NCBI GenBank assembly: GCA_021401465.1
Contig: JADDMT010000240.1
Span: forward strand, 1-28,187
Length of the DNA: 28,187 bases
Direction: 5' to 3'
From: Teratosphaeria epicoccoides
Lineage: Eukaryota > Ascomycota > Dothideomycetes > Mycosphaerellales > Teratosphaeriaceae
The notes beneath the pieces were generated by a model, which saw only the letters and a program-made list of their open reading frames with translations, did not search any database and had not been told where the DNA came from. The translations under genes and the position numbers were made by a program. Numbering within the stretch: position 1 is the stretch's first letter; each line of letters starts with the position of its first letter. Of the stretch, positions 1-9,513 are shown in pieces.

Positions 1-1895
1 ACCATAACAACCTTCGCGGCTTCATGGGCGTGAAGCAGCTAAGTAGTCGGCAAGCAAGGTAGGCGACTTTCCTCGCTAGCTTTGACTTCGTTATCTAGCA
101 TCGTTCCGGAAAGACGAATCCGGCTGATAGTCCTTCGCGACGACCGGACTACGACACTAGGGAAGAGGGTAACCGACAGCTTCTCCCTACGCTGCAAACG
201 AAGCTTGTAGTTTAGGGCGGCGATCCGTCGTTAGCTCCTCTTGTAGGCCGACTGCGGGTCTAATGGGGCCTCACGGCCTCCGCTAGTGACGAACCCTCCT
301 ATCCGGCAGTTGTGGCGACTATGTCTAGCTCGATCCGTGCGGTAGTCAACTGGCTCACATGCAGTAAGCATGCGATGTCTAAAGAACCCTTTAAAGAAGT
401 CTCGAGACTTATTCAGCGGTTGCAAGAGCGAGAACCGGAGTTGATTAATGAGGGTGTAGCCCTCCAGGACACCGCAGGCGGTCCGAAGTACTAGACCAAG
501 TCAGGCGACTTGTGGTACTTTGACAATAGGCTCTACGTACCCGCTAACCGCGCACTCTGTTCGCAGCTCCTCCGTATTCATCATGACAATGAACTCACGG
601 GCCATTTTGGCGTAGAGAAGACAAACGTACTTCTCGGACGCAAATACTAGTAGCCTACGCTAGAACAGGATGTCTCTAACTATGTCAAATCCTGCCAGAC
701 GTGCCAGATTAGCAAATCTCGGCGCTATCGCCCCTACGGCGATGCTCAGGCGCTCCTACTGCCAGAGAGACCATGGCAAGACTTGACCATGGATTTTATT
801 ACCGATTTGCCGCCGGCAAAGTAGAAAGGCGATGTGGTTGATGCTGTCCTTGTAGTAGTCGACTAATACTTGAAGATGAATATCTTCATCCTATGTACGA
901 AAAAGTGCACAAGCGGCGAGCTTGCGCGGCTACTTCGCGACGAAGTCGTACAGCGCTTCAGTGTCCCCTGAAGTATCCTATCAGATCGAGGTTCTGTCTT
1001 TACTAGTGAATACTAGCAAGAATTTGTGTTTGAGGCGCGTGTCAAGCACCGCCTAAGTATAGCATTCTATCTACAGACTAATGGTCAGACTAAACGTATA
1101 AACCAGACTCTTAAGTAGTACCTTCGGTGCTACTACGCTAAGAACTAGGATGCCTGGGCCGACGCAATTCCTATGGCGGAATTTGCAGTTAATAACAGCG
1201 TGCATGCTGCTATGCGCATGTCGCCATTTCAGATTCTTTATGGCTTTGATCCGGAAATACACCTAGAACCGCCTCAGGACGAGTCTTCTGAGGAGAGGGT
1301 GCCGGCCGCTGCGGAATCAGCGCGGCGTATGCGCGAGGTACATTCGGTGCTAATAGAACACTAGAAAAAGGCCTCAGAATCCTAGATTAAACATAATAAC
1401 GCCCGTGCTAAACCGATGTAGTACGTAGTTAGTACGAAGGTGTTACTGTTGACGAAGAATCTCAAGCTGAAACTTCCGAGCAAGAAGATGACGCCAAGGT
1501 TCGTCGGACCCTTCCGGATACGCGACGCGATAGGCTCGCAGGCGTACCGGCTATCGTTGCCATTGTCGTATCATGTGCACGACGTCTTCTATGTATCTCT
1601 ACTCGAACCATAGGTACAGCGCGAGGGCGAAAAGCCCGCGGACCTGATGCTAGTAGCAGAAGAGAACGAAGAGTAGGAAGTCGAGGGTATTAAGGACAGT
1701 ATGCAGCGTAAGGGCGCAACGTACTATCTAGTGAAGTGGAAAGGATACCTACCTGAGTACACACAATAGGTTCCGGCTAAAGACTACAAGAACGCTCCGG
1801 AAGCTATTCGTGAATTCGAAGAGCGGAGGAAGCGTAAGCAGGGCTTGAGAAGGTCGATTCGTGGGAAGATGAGGGTTCCGGAGCAGAATTCTTGA
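1..1895 (+). pseudogene. pol: pol of copy A1: RNase H end, integrase, chromodomain
   Basis: One frame (codon starts divisible by 3), interrupted mainly by TAG, encodes the end of RNase H (HNNLRGFMGVKQL, then FDFVI and KTNPADSPSRRPDY). An HHCC integrase zinc domain follows (HHDNE and GHFG at about 580-610, CQTCQ near 700), then the integrase core with MDFITDLPP near 790 and ILSDRGSVF near 970. A GPF/Y motif (FVGPF) lies near 1500 and a chromodomain at about 1677-1836 (YYLVKWKGYLPEY). The third catalytic acid is lost: TDGQTER, expected in the family, reads TNGQTKR (Lys at 1092-1094). The frame closes with TGA at 1893-1895, or at TAA 1968-1970 if that TGA is itself a mutation. The product would have integrated element cDNA, with the chromodomain steering it to heterochromatin. 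Confidence 0.9.
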
Positions 1896-2035
1896 CACGT
1901 GTATGTAGCGCATAACGCGCGAAGCGACAACGAGAAGCAAACGCCCTACTCATACATCATTGATGCCTAAAGGCATACCCAGAATAAACCCAAGAAGAAC
2001 AAGAGACATGCTTGGATTAGCTTCGTAGCCAATGC

Positions 2036-3532
2036 TTAGCGACTACTAGTTAGGGGCTTCCTGACTAAACCCGAAGCAGGAGAGTCTTTCTTGTTGCGGT
2101 CCGCTAGGGACTACCTACCTACACGGGGTCTACTAAACACCCCGAAGCGACTATGAGTAACGGGGGTAGCAACGCCACGAAGAGAGGCCGGCATCTTCTT
2201 CTTTAGTAGGTTGCGAGGGAGCTCGTCTTCGGAGCCTATAGTAGCCGGAGAACTAGCGACACCCTCACCGCGCCTAGTCGCGACGACTACCTTATCCTTA
2301 GCATCAGAAGGCGAAGAGACTCGAGCGCGCTTGCGGCTGTCGCGCTCGGCCCTCGAGATCATCTTGCGCTTCTTGACACGAGTGTCGACCACATCATCGG
2401 ACTCGGTGTCTCCCTCAGGCGCAACTAGTGCGGTGACACTACGGCGCGAAGGGATCACGTCAGGACCGAAGGTATCCTGAACGTCGTCATCCTCCTCATC
2501 CTCAAAGATCTGGCCTAGAGGCTTGTGCCTTAGCGTCTTGACGGACGCAGTGCGGGTCGCAAGCGGGGAAGGCTCGGCTTCCTCGTCGCTGACCTCAATT
2601 TCGGCCCTGGCCCTCTTCTTCTTCTTAGACAGTAGCGTCGAGGCGGCGTAGGCGGCGGCGCTACAATGTGTTAGCTGTACGCACGCGACAGGATTCGAGT
2701 AAGTAACTTACGGCTTAGTCCTCGGGACTAGCTTAGAGGCAGGCTGCCTCTCGGTACGGCGCTAGGGCGTGGCCTTAGCGGCGGGAGCGGTGAATTGCTT
2801 GATGACCTTCTTGCGGATTATCCGCGTCTTAAAGTCATCGTCAATAGAGGCAAGGGCCCCGAGTTGCTGACGCTAACAGCTAGTCGGATATTTCTCGACG
2901 CTAACGTTAGCCTAGCGGAGAAAGTCAGCATTTATACTCGGAGGGTACCCGTACTATATGCGTACTATGGCGAAGGTCTCGACCCTAACGGTTAGCACCT
3001 TCAAGATCTTCTAGACTAAGTCTGCGATCAGACCTAGACAAACGTTTTCGCCTGTTAGCAGAGAGTCGAAGCGAACGCCGCCGTGAGAACAGTTAGCAGT
3101 CGCGGTGAAGCACGAGAGGGCGCCGAGCAGGTAGGCGAGTGCCTCGCGGTACTTGGCCTGTAGCCTGTTCATAGTCGGAGTGCCTTCGGCAATCCCCTCG
3201 TCGCGCGCACTCTAGAAGTCATCGATGTTACAGCAGAGCTAGTTGTACTCGCCGTACACCTCTTCAGGGAGGTCTTAGCATTTTTGATGCTTGCCATTGC
3301 AGTTAACACAATTGCGGTAGACACTGCCCTCATCAAACCCGCTGACGCAGATCTCGGCTACGCTTCGGTTAGTACAAGTCACGCATACCTCGCGGGTAGG
3401 GGACGCCTTACTAACACGCAGAGGGGAGATGTGTGCAGCTTGGCTACCAAGGTTGTTAAGGCATCGTCGACACGAGCGACGATCGCGGGCAGAGCGAGTA
3501 GCGTCGAACTTAGTCTGCAGCACATGAGCCAT
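2036..3532 (-). pseudogene. Antisense accessory gene of copy A1 (Cys-rich, intron-containing)
   Basis: A minus-strand gene lies between pol and the 3' LTR. It starts at ATG 3532 (MAHVLQTKFD) and ends at TAA 2036-2038. Removing the intron at 2711-2661 joins exons 3532-2712 and 2660-2036 into 482 codons in one frame, broken by RIP stops such as TAA after HQKC and TAG at 2111-2113. Residues 21-85 hold paired cysteines: C21-x2-C24, C50-x2-C53, C62, C75-x2-C78, C85. This is a probable zinc-binding module, loosely like the fungal DUF3716 pattern (my impression, unconfirmed). The second exon is charged: a run of lysines, acidic stretches and KKRK / RKRAR clusters, which suggests a nuclear, nucleic-acid-binding protein. 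Function unknown. The same gene occurs in copies A2 and A3. Confidence 0.75.
2661..2711 (-). other. Spliceosomal intron in antisense gene (A1)
   Basis: 51 bp on the minus strand: donor GTAAGT at 2711-2706, branch-like GCTAAC, acceptor TAG ending at 2661. Unspliced, the frame hits TAA at the donor (CCG TAA). Spliced, the frame continues into the charged C-terminal exon. All three signals are kept in A2 and A3. Confidence 0.85.
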
Positions 3533-3687
3533 TATAGCTAAGACAGGTTGATTGATCTTGATTGATTGATTGAAGAAGAAGGAGCTCTAGTACAGACCCG
3601 CAGACACAGCGAGGCGCAAGCTAAGCGAAGTAGGAGCGGAGGTCGATGTTAGTGTCTTAGAACAGGAAAGTTTGGGAAGCGACGAGG

Positions 3688-3695
3688 TTTTTATA
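3688..3695 (-). promoter_or_regulatory. TATA box for antisense gene (A1)
   Basis: TATAAAAA on the minus strand, about 160 bp before the ATG at 3532. Identical at 11166-11173 (A2) and 17584-17591 (A3). Transcription starting about 30 bp downstream would leave a leader of roughly 125 nt. Confidence 0.55.
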
Positions 3696-3887
3696 CCCTC
3701 TGACAGCCCCCCTGTTGCCTACCGCAACCGTTGAGCTAGTGACTCAAACTACATGCGCAGAGCACCTGCCTCTAGTTAACTTACAAGGGGACCGAATGAT
3801 GTAATAACGGATAACGCGGCCGTCACGCATGTGCGCCGACCGCACTCGTGCTAGCCTACTAGCATGGAAATGTGACGAGGCCCGCGC

Positions 3888-3903
3888 CAGGAGCGCGCTC
3901 CTG
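3888..3903. repeat. 16-bp perfect GC-rich palindrome (A1)
   Basis: CAGGAGCGCGCTCCTG is its own reverse complement. It lies about 355 bp upstream of the antisense gene start. The counterpart in A2 (11366-11381) has one end base changed C to T. In A3 (17784-17799) both ends have changed, giving the palindrome TAGGAGCGCGCTCCTA. The CpG-rich core is untouched in all copies. Confidence 0.7.
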
Positions 3904-4316
3904 CCGTTTCGAGCGGCGCGCGCAGAGCGTCCGCGCACTTTCCTACTACCCCGAGGTTCTGCGACACGTTCTTCACGGTCACGACTAAATAGGGACGGCC
4001 AAGCTACTTGGCGAGGCCGGCGCGCATGCTCGCCCTATAATTTCAAGGATTGACTGAAGTACGTACTCGTGGTTTCCTGATATCTCGATCTGCATGTGAA
4101 GCGAAGGTGTTACGAAGCCGCCTAACATGTGACGGATTAAAACCCGCCTGAGTTAGCAGCCTCCGCCCCGCACTCGCTGCGAAGGTGTTAAGGTGTGCGC
4201 ATGACACATGTTGCGCAGGCTATCTACCTATTTACCCTTGCGTAGTATGAGCGTGCCATATCCCGTACCCTATATGTTCCGCGTGCGTTACTTAGTAAGG
4301 CTAGGGACATCCTCAT

Positions 4317-4330
4317 AGGAGGAGGGGCAG
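4317..4330 (+). other. Polypurine tract (A1)
   Basis: AGGAGGAGGGGCAG sits immediately before the 3' LTR, where plus-strand DNA synthesis is primed in LTR retrotransposons. The same tract precedes the LTRs of A2 (11795-11808) and A3 (18213-18226). Confidence 0.75.
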
Positions 4331-4690
4331 TGATACGGTTGATACTAGGGGACCATTTGAACCGCATGGGTTCTAATAGCCGCCCTTGGCATGCAGTGAC
4401 CCTGCCACATATGGCAAGGGGGTCCTTCGTACATACGTTAGCTTGTATGTCGTCCGAGTAGGATTAGTTGTCGACGTAGGACGCCCCCACGTCGCTGACC
4501 CTACGGTACCCCTACGGGGTTAGGCTCGGACATGCTTTCCCTAATTGAGGAGCGTCGGGGGTTATAAGTACCCTTAGCGCCACCTCTGCGATAAGCAGAA
4601 AGCAGCGCTGTCTTGTACCTACTAAAAGGTCGGATTACTCTGTCACACTGCGAGATATTTTCATATCATATAGCACATACATCTATATCA
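4331..4690 (+). repeat. 3' LTR of copy A1 (360 bp)
   Basis: It begins TGATACGG directly after the polypurine tract and ends CTATATCA, so it has the TG...CA termini of an LTR. The length of 360 bp is identical in all three complete copies. Internal signals are TATAAGTA at 4563, a likely TATA box, and a small hairpin ACATAC...GTATGT near 4430. The flank changes abruptly at 4691 to the gag of element B, starting CTCGT. The matching target duplication would lie left of the window. Confidence 0.9.
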
Positions 4691-6469
4691 CTCGTCGTTT
4701 CCCGAATAACTGTCTTCACGGACTAGTTCAGGGATCGTGCGGTCTCGGCTTCTTCTGTAAGCGTTACCGTTTTCTGGCCTAAGAGATCGTTCGCGTTCTT
4801 GGCCTCGCTGTTCCTGCGCGTTCCTTGCGTACTCTATCTTTAAATGATAGACTCGGAGTCGTAGCGCTCGTGGAATCTGAATACCTTCGTGGGTTAGGTA
4901 GCCTCCCTAGGGCGTGAACTCTACCCCGAACAGTACAATTTCTTAGACAACTTTCTGATGCGCGTGAGGTTAAGCTACAACTAGTAGTCTCCTCAGGTGT
5001 CGTCGCATACGGTCGGCTAGTTCGTCATACTAAAGCTAGTCGACGTGTTGTACTCCATTAATCCATGGGCAAGCCTGAGCCTACTAGTTCTGTATGATCC
5101 GGATAATGTCGAGTCCGATGTCATGTGGCGGCATGGCCTATCGCTCTATGCTCTCGTCTTCCTCGGAATCAGGAATGACGGCTTCGACAAGCTCGTAGTT
5201 GTCGTCCGAACCTTCTTCTTCTTCTTCTAGTTCCTGTTCTCTCAGGACTGTCGTACTAGAAGGTGTACCCCTTAGCGCACAGATCGACTGTGCCTTGTTT
5301 CGGCTAGGGTACTATCCGGAACCATCTTTATCACTCTTGTGAATTCGACAATCGTCGTCGTAGCACGCAGTCCAAGTAAGTACAGCATGGTCCGGTTCTC
5401 GAGTAGCGGCGACCTTTTGCTTAGGTGCCGTCGTTGTCGCGCGAGCCTGCTCTATCCTAGGCAGCTCTTGTCGTTGCTTCTTAGCAAAACATTCGCGGGA
5501 AAAGTGTCCTTTCTTTCCGCAGTTGTGGCACTCGAGATTACTCTTGTCGAATAGCTTCTTTAGACCATTCTAGGGAGGAGAGCCCTTCCGCGGCTTTCCT
5601 TAGGGTCTATTCCTCGGACGCCCCTTAGTCGCATCTAACTCCATAGGTTAGAGACCGTAGTAATCGCTTCGCCATTTCGGTGCCGATCGTTAGACCTTAT
5701 GGTTAGCCTGCGCCAGCTTGCGATTTCCATGTTGTCGTTCTTGCTGTCGTTCCTAGATGCGATTATCGATTCTAATCGCGAGATCGCTCATTTCCTTGAA
5801 TGTCGTTGGCCGATCTCCTCGGGCAATTTCATCTTTAACCGTCTCCTTCAGTCCCTAGTAGAACTGAGCGGCTAAAGCGTTATCATTCTAGTCGACTCGA
5901 GCAGAGAGGGTCTGAAAGTCCGCGCGGTACTTCGTGGCGGAACCCTTCTGCTAGATTCCTAGGAGAGCTCTTTCGGCCTCTTGTTGCTCATTACCGAGCC
6001 CGAACGCTTCGCGTAATGCCTTAAACAAAGACTTGTCTAAGTTAAGAATCTCCCTAGTCGTCGTCTTCCTGGCTTCGGCGCTGCTAACGTGATCCAGATA
6101 ATCCGTTAGATGAGGCTAGATAAACTCGAACGCCGGTCCCTTCAGGTAAGAGACAATGTACATCATTCGCTTATGATGTGTCGTAAACCGTTCCGTATCC
6201 ACGTTAAATGCTAACTAGCATTGTAGGATAAACATCTCGACTTGAGATCGTTGTCCTGTGAACTCTGTAGGGCTTCCCATCTTGAAGCCGTTGTTGCCGT
6301 GTCTATTCCCGGTAGTTGAACCTGCGACGGATGCTAGAGCCATCTCGCTAAGGTGAATGGATTCGAGCTACTACGTGATTTGAGGTATAGCGGCAACTTG
6401 TTCTCGTGGTGTCGGTTGACTGTCGCTAGAGCTTGAACTGACAGTTGAAGAACTACTTGACATAGGCAT
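4691..6469 (-). pseudogene. gag: gag of element B, truncated and RIP-mutated
   Basis: The minus frame runs 593 codons from ATG 6469 (MPMSSSSS) to the A1 LTR junction, interrupted only by RIP-type stops (mostly TAG). The N-terminus is Ser-rich. A retrotransposon capsid region follows (NGFKMGSPTEFTGQ, then FNVDTERFTTHHKRMMYIVS). A CCHC zinc knuckle lies at about 5530-5489: CHNCGKKGHFSREC matches C-x2-C-x4-H-x4-C exactly. After it come HAVLTWTACYDDDCRIHKS and an acidic patch (EEEEGSDD). The product would package element RNA in virus-like particles. A second in-frame Met (MALASVAG, 6342) is a possible alternative start. The C-terminal part beyond 4691 is missing because A1 sits there. Confidence 0.88.
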
Positions 6470-6562
6470 ATGTCAAGCGCTCGCCGAGTCTCCTGATGCT
6501 TCCCTAGAAGTGGTGCTCAAAATGTCATAAGGGTAGGTGCTAATAGCAGGAAGGTAACCAGG

Positions 6563-7012
6563 TGTTAGACTCGGGAGCTATGAAGAATATCGACAATAGC
6601 AGTTAACCTTGTAACTGACTCTCCTCTAAGCAAGAGAGGATTGAATTAAGATTGAGCACGAAGCTCCTAACTGCCTGTCCTAAAGCCATCCCTATATACT
6701 AGAGAGCAACAGAGCAGCTCTGTTAGATCTGTCAACAGACCCGACAGATCCGTGTCTGTAGATCTGTAGACTAACCCTATAGATCTAAGGGTCTGTTATC
6801 ACGTGACAGATCCCTTCTTCCTTGCAAGCCCATAGATCTGTAGACTAACCCTACAGATCCGGGGATCTGTCCTCACGTGACAGATCCTTTCTTCCATGAC
6901 TGTGCCTATGACTCATAGTACTCCCATGACGGTACTATGACTCATAGCACTTAGGACCCACATGATCCTGTATCCTATAGTACTCCGGACAGTACTCCTG
7001 ACACTCATGACA
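6563..7012 (-). repeat. Probable 5' LTR of element B
   Basis: On the minus strand it starts TGTCATGAGTGTC at 7012, exactly at the break in A2. It contains a TATA motif (TATATA at 6698-6693) and a 74-bp tandem duplication. The inner end is uncertain. CTAACA ending at 6563 is followed two bases later by TGGTTACC, a possible primer-binding site; GTTACA ending at 6610 is an alternative. The remaining leader (6562-6470) up to the gag ATG shows nothing further. Neither flank can be checked against a second LTR in this window. Confidence 0.55.
6759..6906. repeat. 74-bp tandem duplication inside the element B LTR
   Basis: Two adjacent units (6759-6832 and 6833-6906) both begin TAGATCTGTAGACTAACCCT and share CACGTGACAGATCC and TTCTTCC. 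Each contains CACGTG (an E-box-like palindrome) and several AGATCTG or CAGATC motifs. The position in U3, upstream of the TATA motif, suits duplicated enhancer elements. Confidence 0.7.
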
Positions 7013-9373
7013 CTAACTACCCTCCGAGAAGTGCAGGTGTTCCTAGGATTCACTAACTTCTATTGCAGATTCATACGATCTTACTCGAAGATCGTGGCTC
7101 CTCTCATAGCCCTCGCAAAGGGCGCGGTTTAAGGAAAAAAGCCAGGGAAAGTGCCTTAGGAGGAGGCTTAGAGTAAGGCCTTCTCTGAACTTAAAGCAGC
7201 TTTTTAAACTGCGCCTATACTTCGGCACTTTGACCTTGCTACGAAGATCCGGATAGAGACCGATACTTCAAAATTCGTAATAGCCGCAATTATATCGCAG
7301 CTCTAGTTGCACGAAGGCAGTACGCGATAGTACCTGATTGCCTTCTAGTCGCGGAAGATGCAGGGCGCTAAGCTCAACTATAAGACTCACGACCAAGAAC
7401 TTTTGGCTATTGTTAACGGCTTCAAGGAGTACTGACACTACCTCGAAGGCGCAGCGTACCCTATTAAGGTACTTACTAACTATAACAACCTTCGCGGCTT
7501 TATAGGCGTAAAGTAGCTAAGTAGTCGGCAAGCAAGGTAGGCGACTTTCCTTACTAGCTTTGACTTCGTTATCTAGCATTGTTCCGGAAAGACGAATCTG
7601 GCTAACGGTCCTTCGCGACGACCAGACTACAACACTAGGGAAGAGGGTGACTAACAGCTTCTCCCTACACTGCAAACGAAGCTTGTAGTTTAGGGCGGCA
7701 ATCTGTCGTTAGCTCCTCTTGTAGGTCGACTGCAGGTCTAATAGGGCCTCACGGCCTCTACTAGTAACGAACCCCCCTATCTAGCAGCTATGGCGACCGT
7801 GTCTAGCTCGATCTATGCGGTAGTTAACCTGCTTACATGCAGTAAGCATGCGATGTCTAAAGAACCCTTTAAAGAAGTCTCGAGACTTATTCAGCGATTG
7901 CAAGAGCAAGAACCGGAGTTAATTAATAAGGGTATAGCCCTCTAGGACACCGCAGGCGGTCCGAAGTACTAGACCAAGTCAGGCAACTTGTAGTACTTTG
8001 ACAATAGGCTCTACGTACCCGCTAACTACGCACTCTGTTCGCAGCTCCTCTGTATTCATCATGACAATGAACTCGCGGGCCATTTTGGCGTAGAGAAGAC
8101 GAACGCACTTCTCGGACGCAAATACTAGTAGCCTACGCTAGAACAGGATGTCTCTAACTATGTCAAATCCTGCTAGACGTGCTAGATTAGCAAATCTCGG
8201 CGCTATCGCCCCTACGGCGATGCTTAGGCGCTCCTACTACCAGAGAGACTATAGCAAGACTTGACCATGGATTTCATTACCGATTTGCCGCTAGCAAAGT
8301 AGAAAGGCAATGTAGTTAATACTGTCCTTATAGTAGTCGACTAATACTCGAAGATAAATGTCTTCATCCTATGTACGAAAAGGTGCACAAGCGGCGAGCT
8401 TGCGCGGCTACTTCGCGACGAAGTTATATAGCGCTTTAGTGTCCCCTGAAGTATCCTATTAGATCGAGGTTCTGTCTTCACTAGTGAATACTAGCAAGAA
8501 TTTGTGTTTGAGGCGCGTGTTAAGCACCGCCTAAGTACAGCATTCTATCTACAGACTAATAGTCAGACTAAACGTATGAACTAGACTCTTGAGTAGTACC
8601 TTCAGTGCTACTACGCTAAGAACCAGGATGCCTAGGCCGACGCAATTCCTATGGCGGAATTTGCAGTTAATAACAGCGTGCATGCTACTATGCGCATGTC
8701 GCCATTTCAGATTCTTTATAGCTTTGATCCGGAAATACACCTAGAACTGCCTCAGGACGAGTCTTCTAAGGAGAGGGTGCCAGCTGCCGCGGAATTAGCG
8801 CGGCGTATACGCGAGGTACATTCGGTGCTAATAGAACACTAGAAAAAGGCCTCAGAATCCTAGATTAAACATAATAACGCCCGTGCTAAACCGATGTAGT
8901 ACGCAGTTAGTACGAAGGTGTTACTATTAACGAAGAATCTTAAGCTGAAACTTCTAAGCAAGAAGATGACGCCAAGGTTCGTCGGACCCTTCCGGATACG
9001 CGATGCGATAGGCTCGCAGGCGTACCGGCTATCGTTGCTATTGTCGTATCGTGTGCACGACGTCTTCTACGTATCTCTACTCGAACTATAGGTACAGCGC
9101 GAGGGCGAAGAGCCCGCGGACCCGATGCTAGTAGCAGAAGAGAACGAAGAGTAGGAAGTCGAGGGTATTAAGGACAGTATGCGGCGCAAGGGCGCAACGC
9201 ACTATCTAGTGAAGTAGAAAGGATACCTACCTAAGTACACATAATAGGTTCTAGCCGAAGACTACAAGAACGCTCCGGAAGCTATTCATGAATTCGAAGA
9301 GCAGAGGAGGCGTGAGCAGGGCTTAAGAAGGTCGATTTGTAGGAAGATGAGGGTTCTAGAGCAGGATTCTTAA
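7013..9373 (+). pseudogene. pol: pol of copy A2: RT thumb to chromodomain
   Basis: One frame (codon starts leaving remainder 2 on division by 3) reads from the end of RT (FLGFTNFYCRFIRSYSKI) through RNase H (ETDTSKFVIAA, QGAKLNYKTHDQELLAIV), the HHCC zinc domain, the integrase core, GPF/Y and the chromodomain. It ends at TAA 9371-9373, where A1 has TGA. Stops are nearly all TAG; one TGA (GAG TAC TGA) stands for an ancestral Trp. The third integrase catalytic residue is Lys (8570-8572), as in A1 and A3. Many stops, for example TAG at 7538, are at the same codon in all copies. Confidence 0.9.
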
Positions 9374-9513
9374 CACGTGTATGTAGCGCATAACACGCGA
9401 AGTAACAACGAGAAGCAAACGCCCTACTCATACATTATTGATGCCTAAAGGCACACCTAGAATAAACCCAAGAAGAACAAGAGACATGCTCGGATTAGCT
9501 TCGTAGCTAATGC

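Larger units (their letters stand above)
3533..4330. other. Non-coding stretch between antisense gene and 3' LTR (A1)
   Basis: About 800 bp with no convincing coding frame. It starts with a TGAT/TTGA-rich run at about 3548-3585, which on the minus strand is the ATCA-rich leader of the antisense gene. It also holds a minus-strand TATA box (3688-3695), a 16-bp GC-rich palindrome (3888-3903) and two copies of GCGAAGGTGTTA near 4100 and 4180. It ends in the polypurine tract. The likely roles are promoter of the antisense gene and 3' untranslated part of the element. Short open frames here are not conserved as protein between copies. Confidence 0.6.
1..4690 (+). mobile_element. Family-A Ty3/gypsy chromovirus copy A1 (3' part)
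   Basis: The window opens inside RNase H and runs through integrase, chromodomain, a minus-strand accessory gene, a non-coding stretch, a polypurine tract and the 3' LTR. The pol order RNase H then integrase places it in Ty3/gypsy. The integrase GPF/Y motif and C-terminal chromodomain place it among the chromoviruses. It is collinear with copy A2 at an offset of 7478 at both ends, so there is no net indel over about 4.7 kb. It retains more CAG and TGG codons than A2 or A3, so it is the least RIP-mutated and probably the youngest copy. Its right edge abuts the gag of element B. The 5' part lies outside the window. Confidence 0.9.
4691..7012 (-). mobile_element. Element B: second LTR retrotransposon family, 5' LTR and gag
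   Basis: A minus-strand element whose outer edge (TG at 7012-7011) is the exact point where collinearity between copies A2 and A3 starts (7013 and 12824). This is the signature of insertion into the pol of A2. It comprises an LTR, a leader and gag. It is cut at 4691 by the LTR of A1; its pol and 3' LTR should continue left of A1, outside the window. The LTR differs from that of family A, so this is a separate family. Confidence 0.75.

Noticed and set aside
2211..2480. Plus-strand open frame of 89 codons, with counterparts at 9689 and 16119
   Set aside because: It is the complement of the charged second exon of the minus-strand antisense gene, which explains all copies through a 51-bp intron.
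2795..2995. Plus-strand open frame of 66 codons (also at 16652)
   Set aside because: Shadow of exon 1 of the antisense gene; the frame is broken in copy A2 and no motif is seen.
3744..4053. Overlapping open frames rich in Arg and Ala on both strands
   Set aside because: GC-rich non-coding sequence; neither frame survives in A2 or A3.
7043..7228. Minus-strand open frame of 61 codons
   Set aside because: Shadow of the RT/RNase H region of pol A2, whose plus-frame motifs are clear. The frames at 1071, 8549 and 14988 are likewise shadows of integrase.
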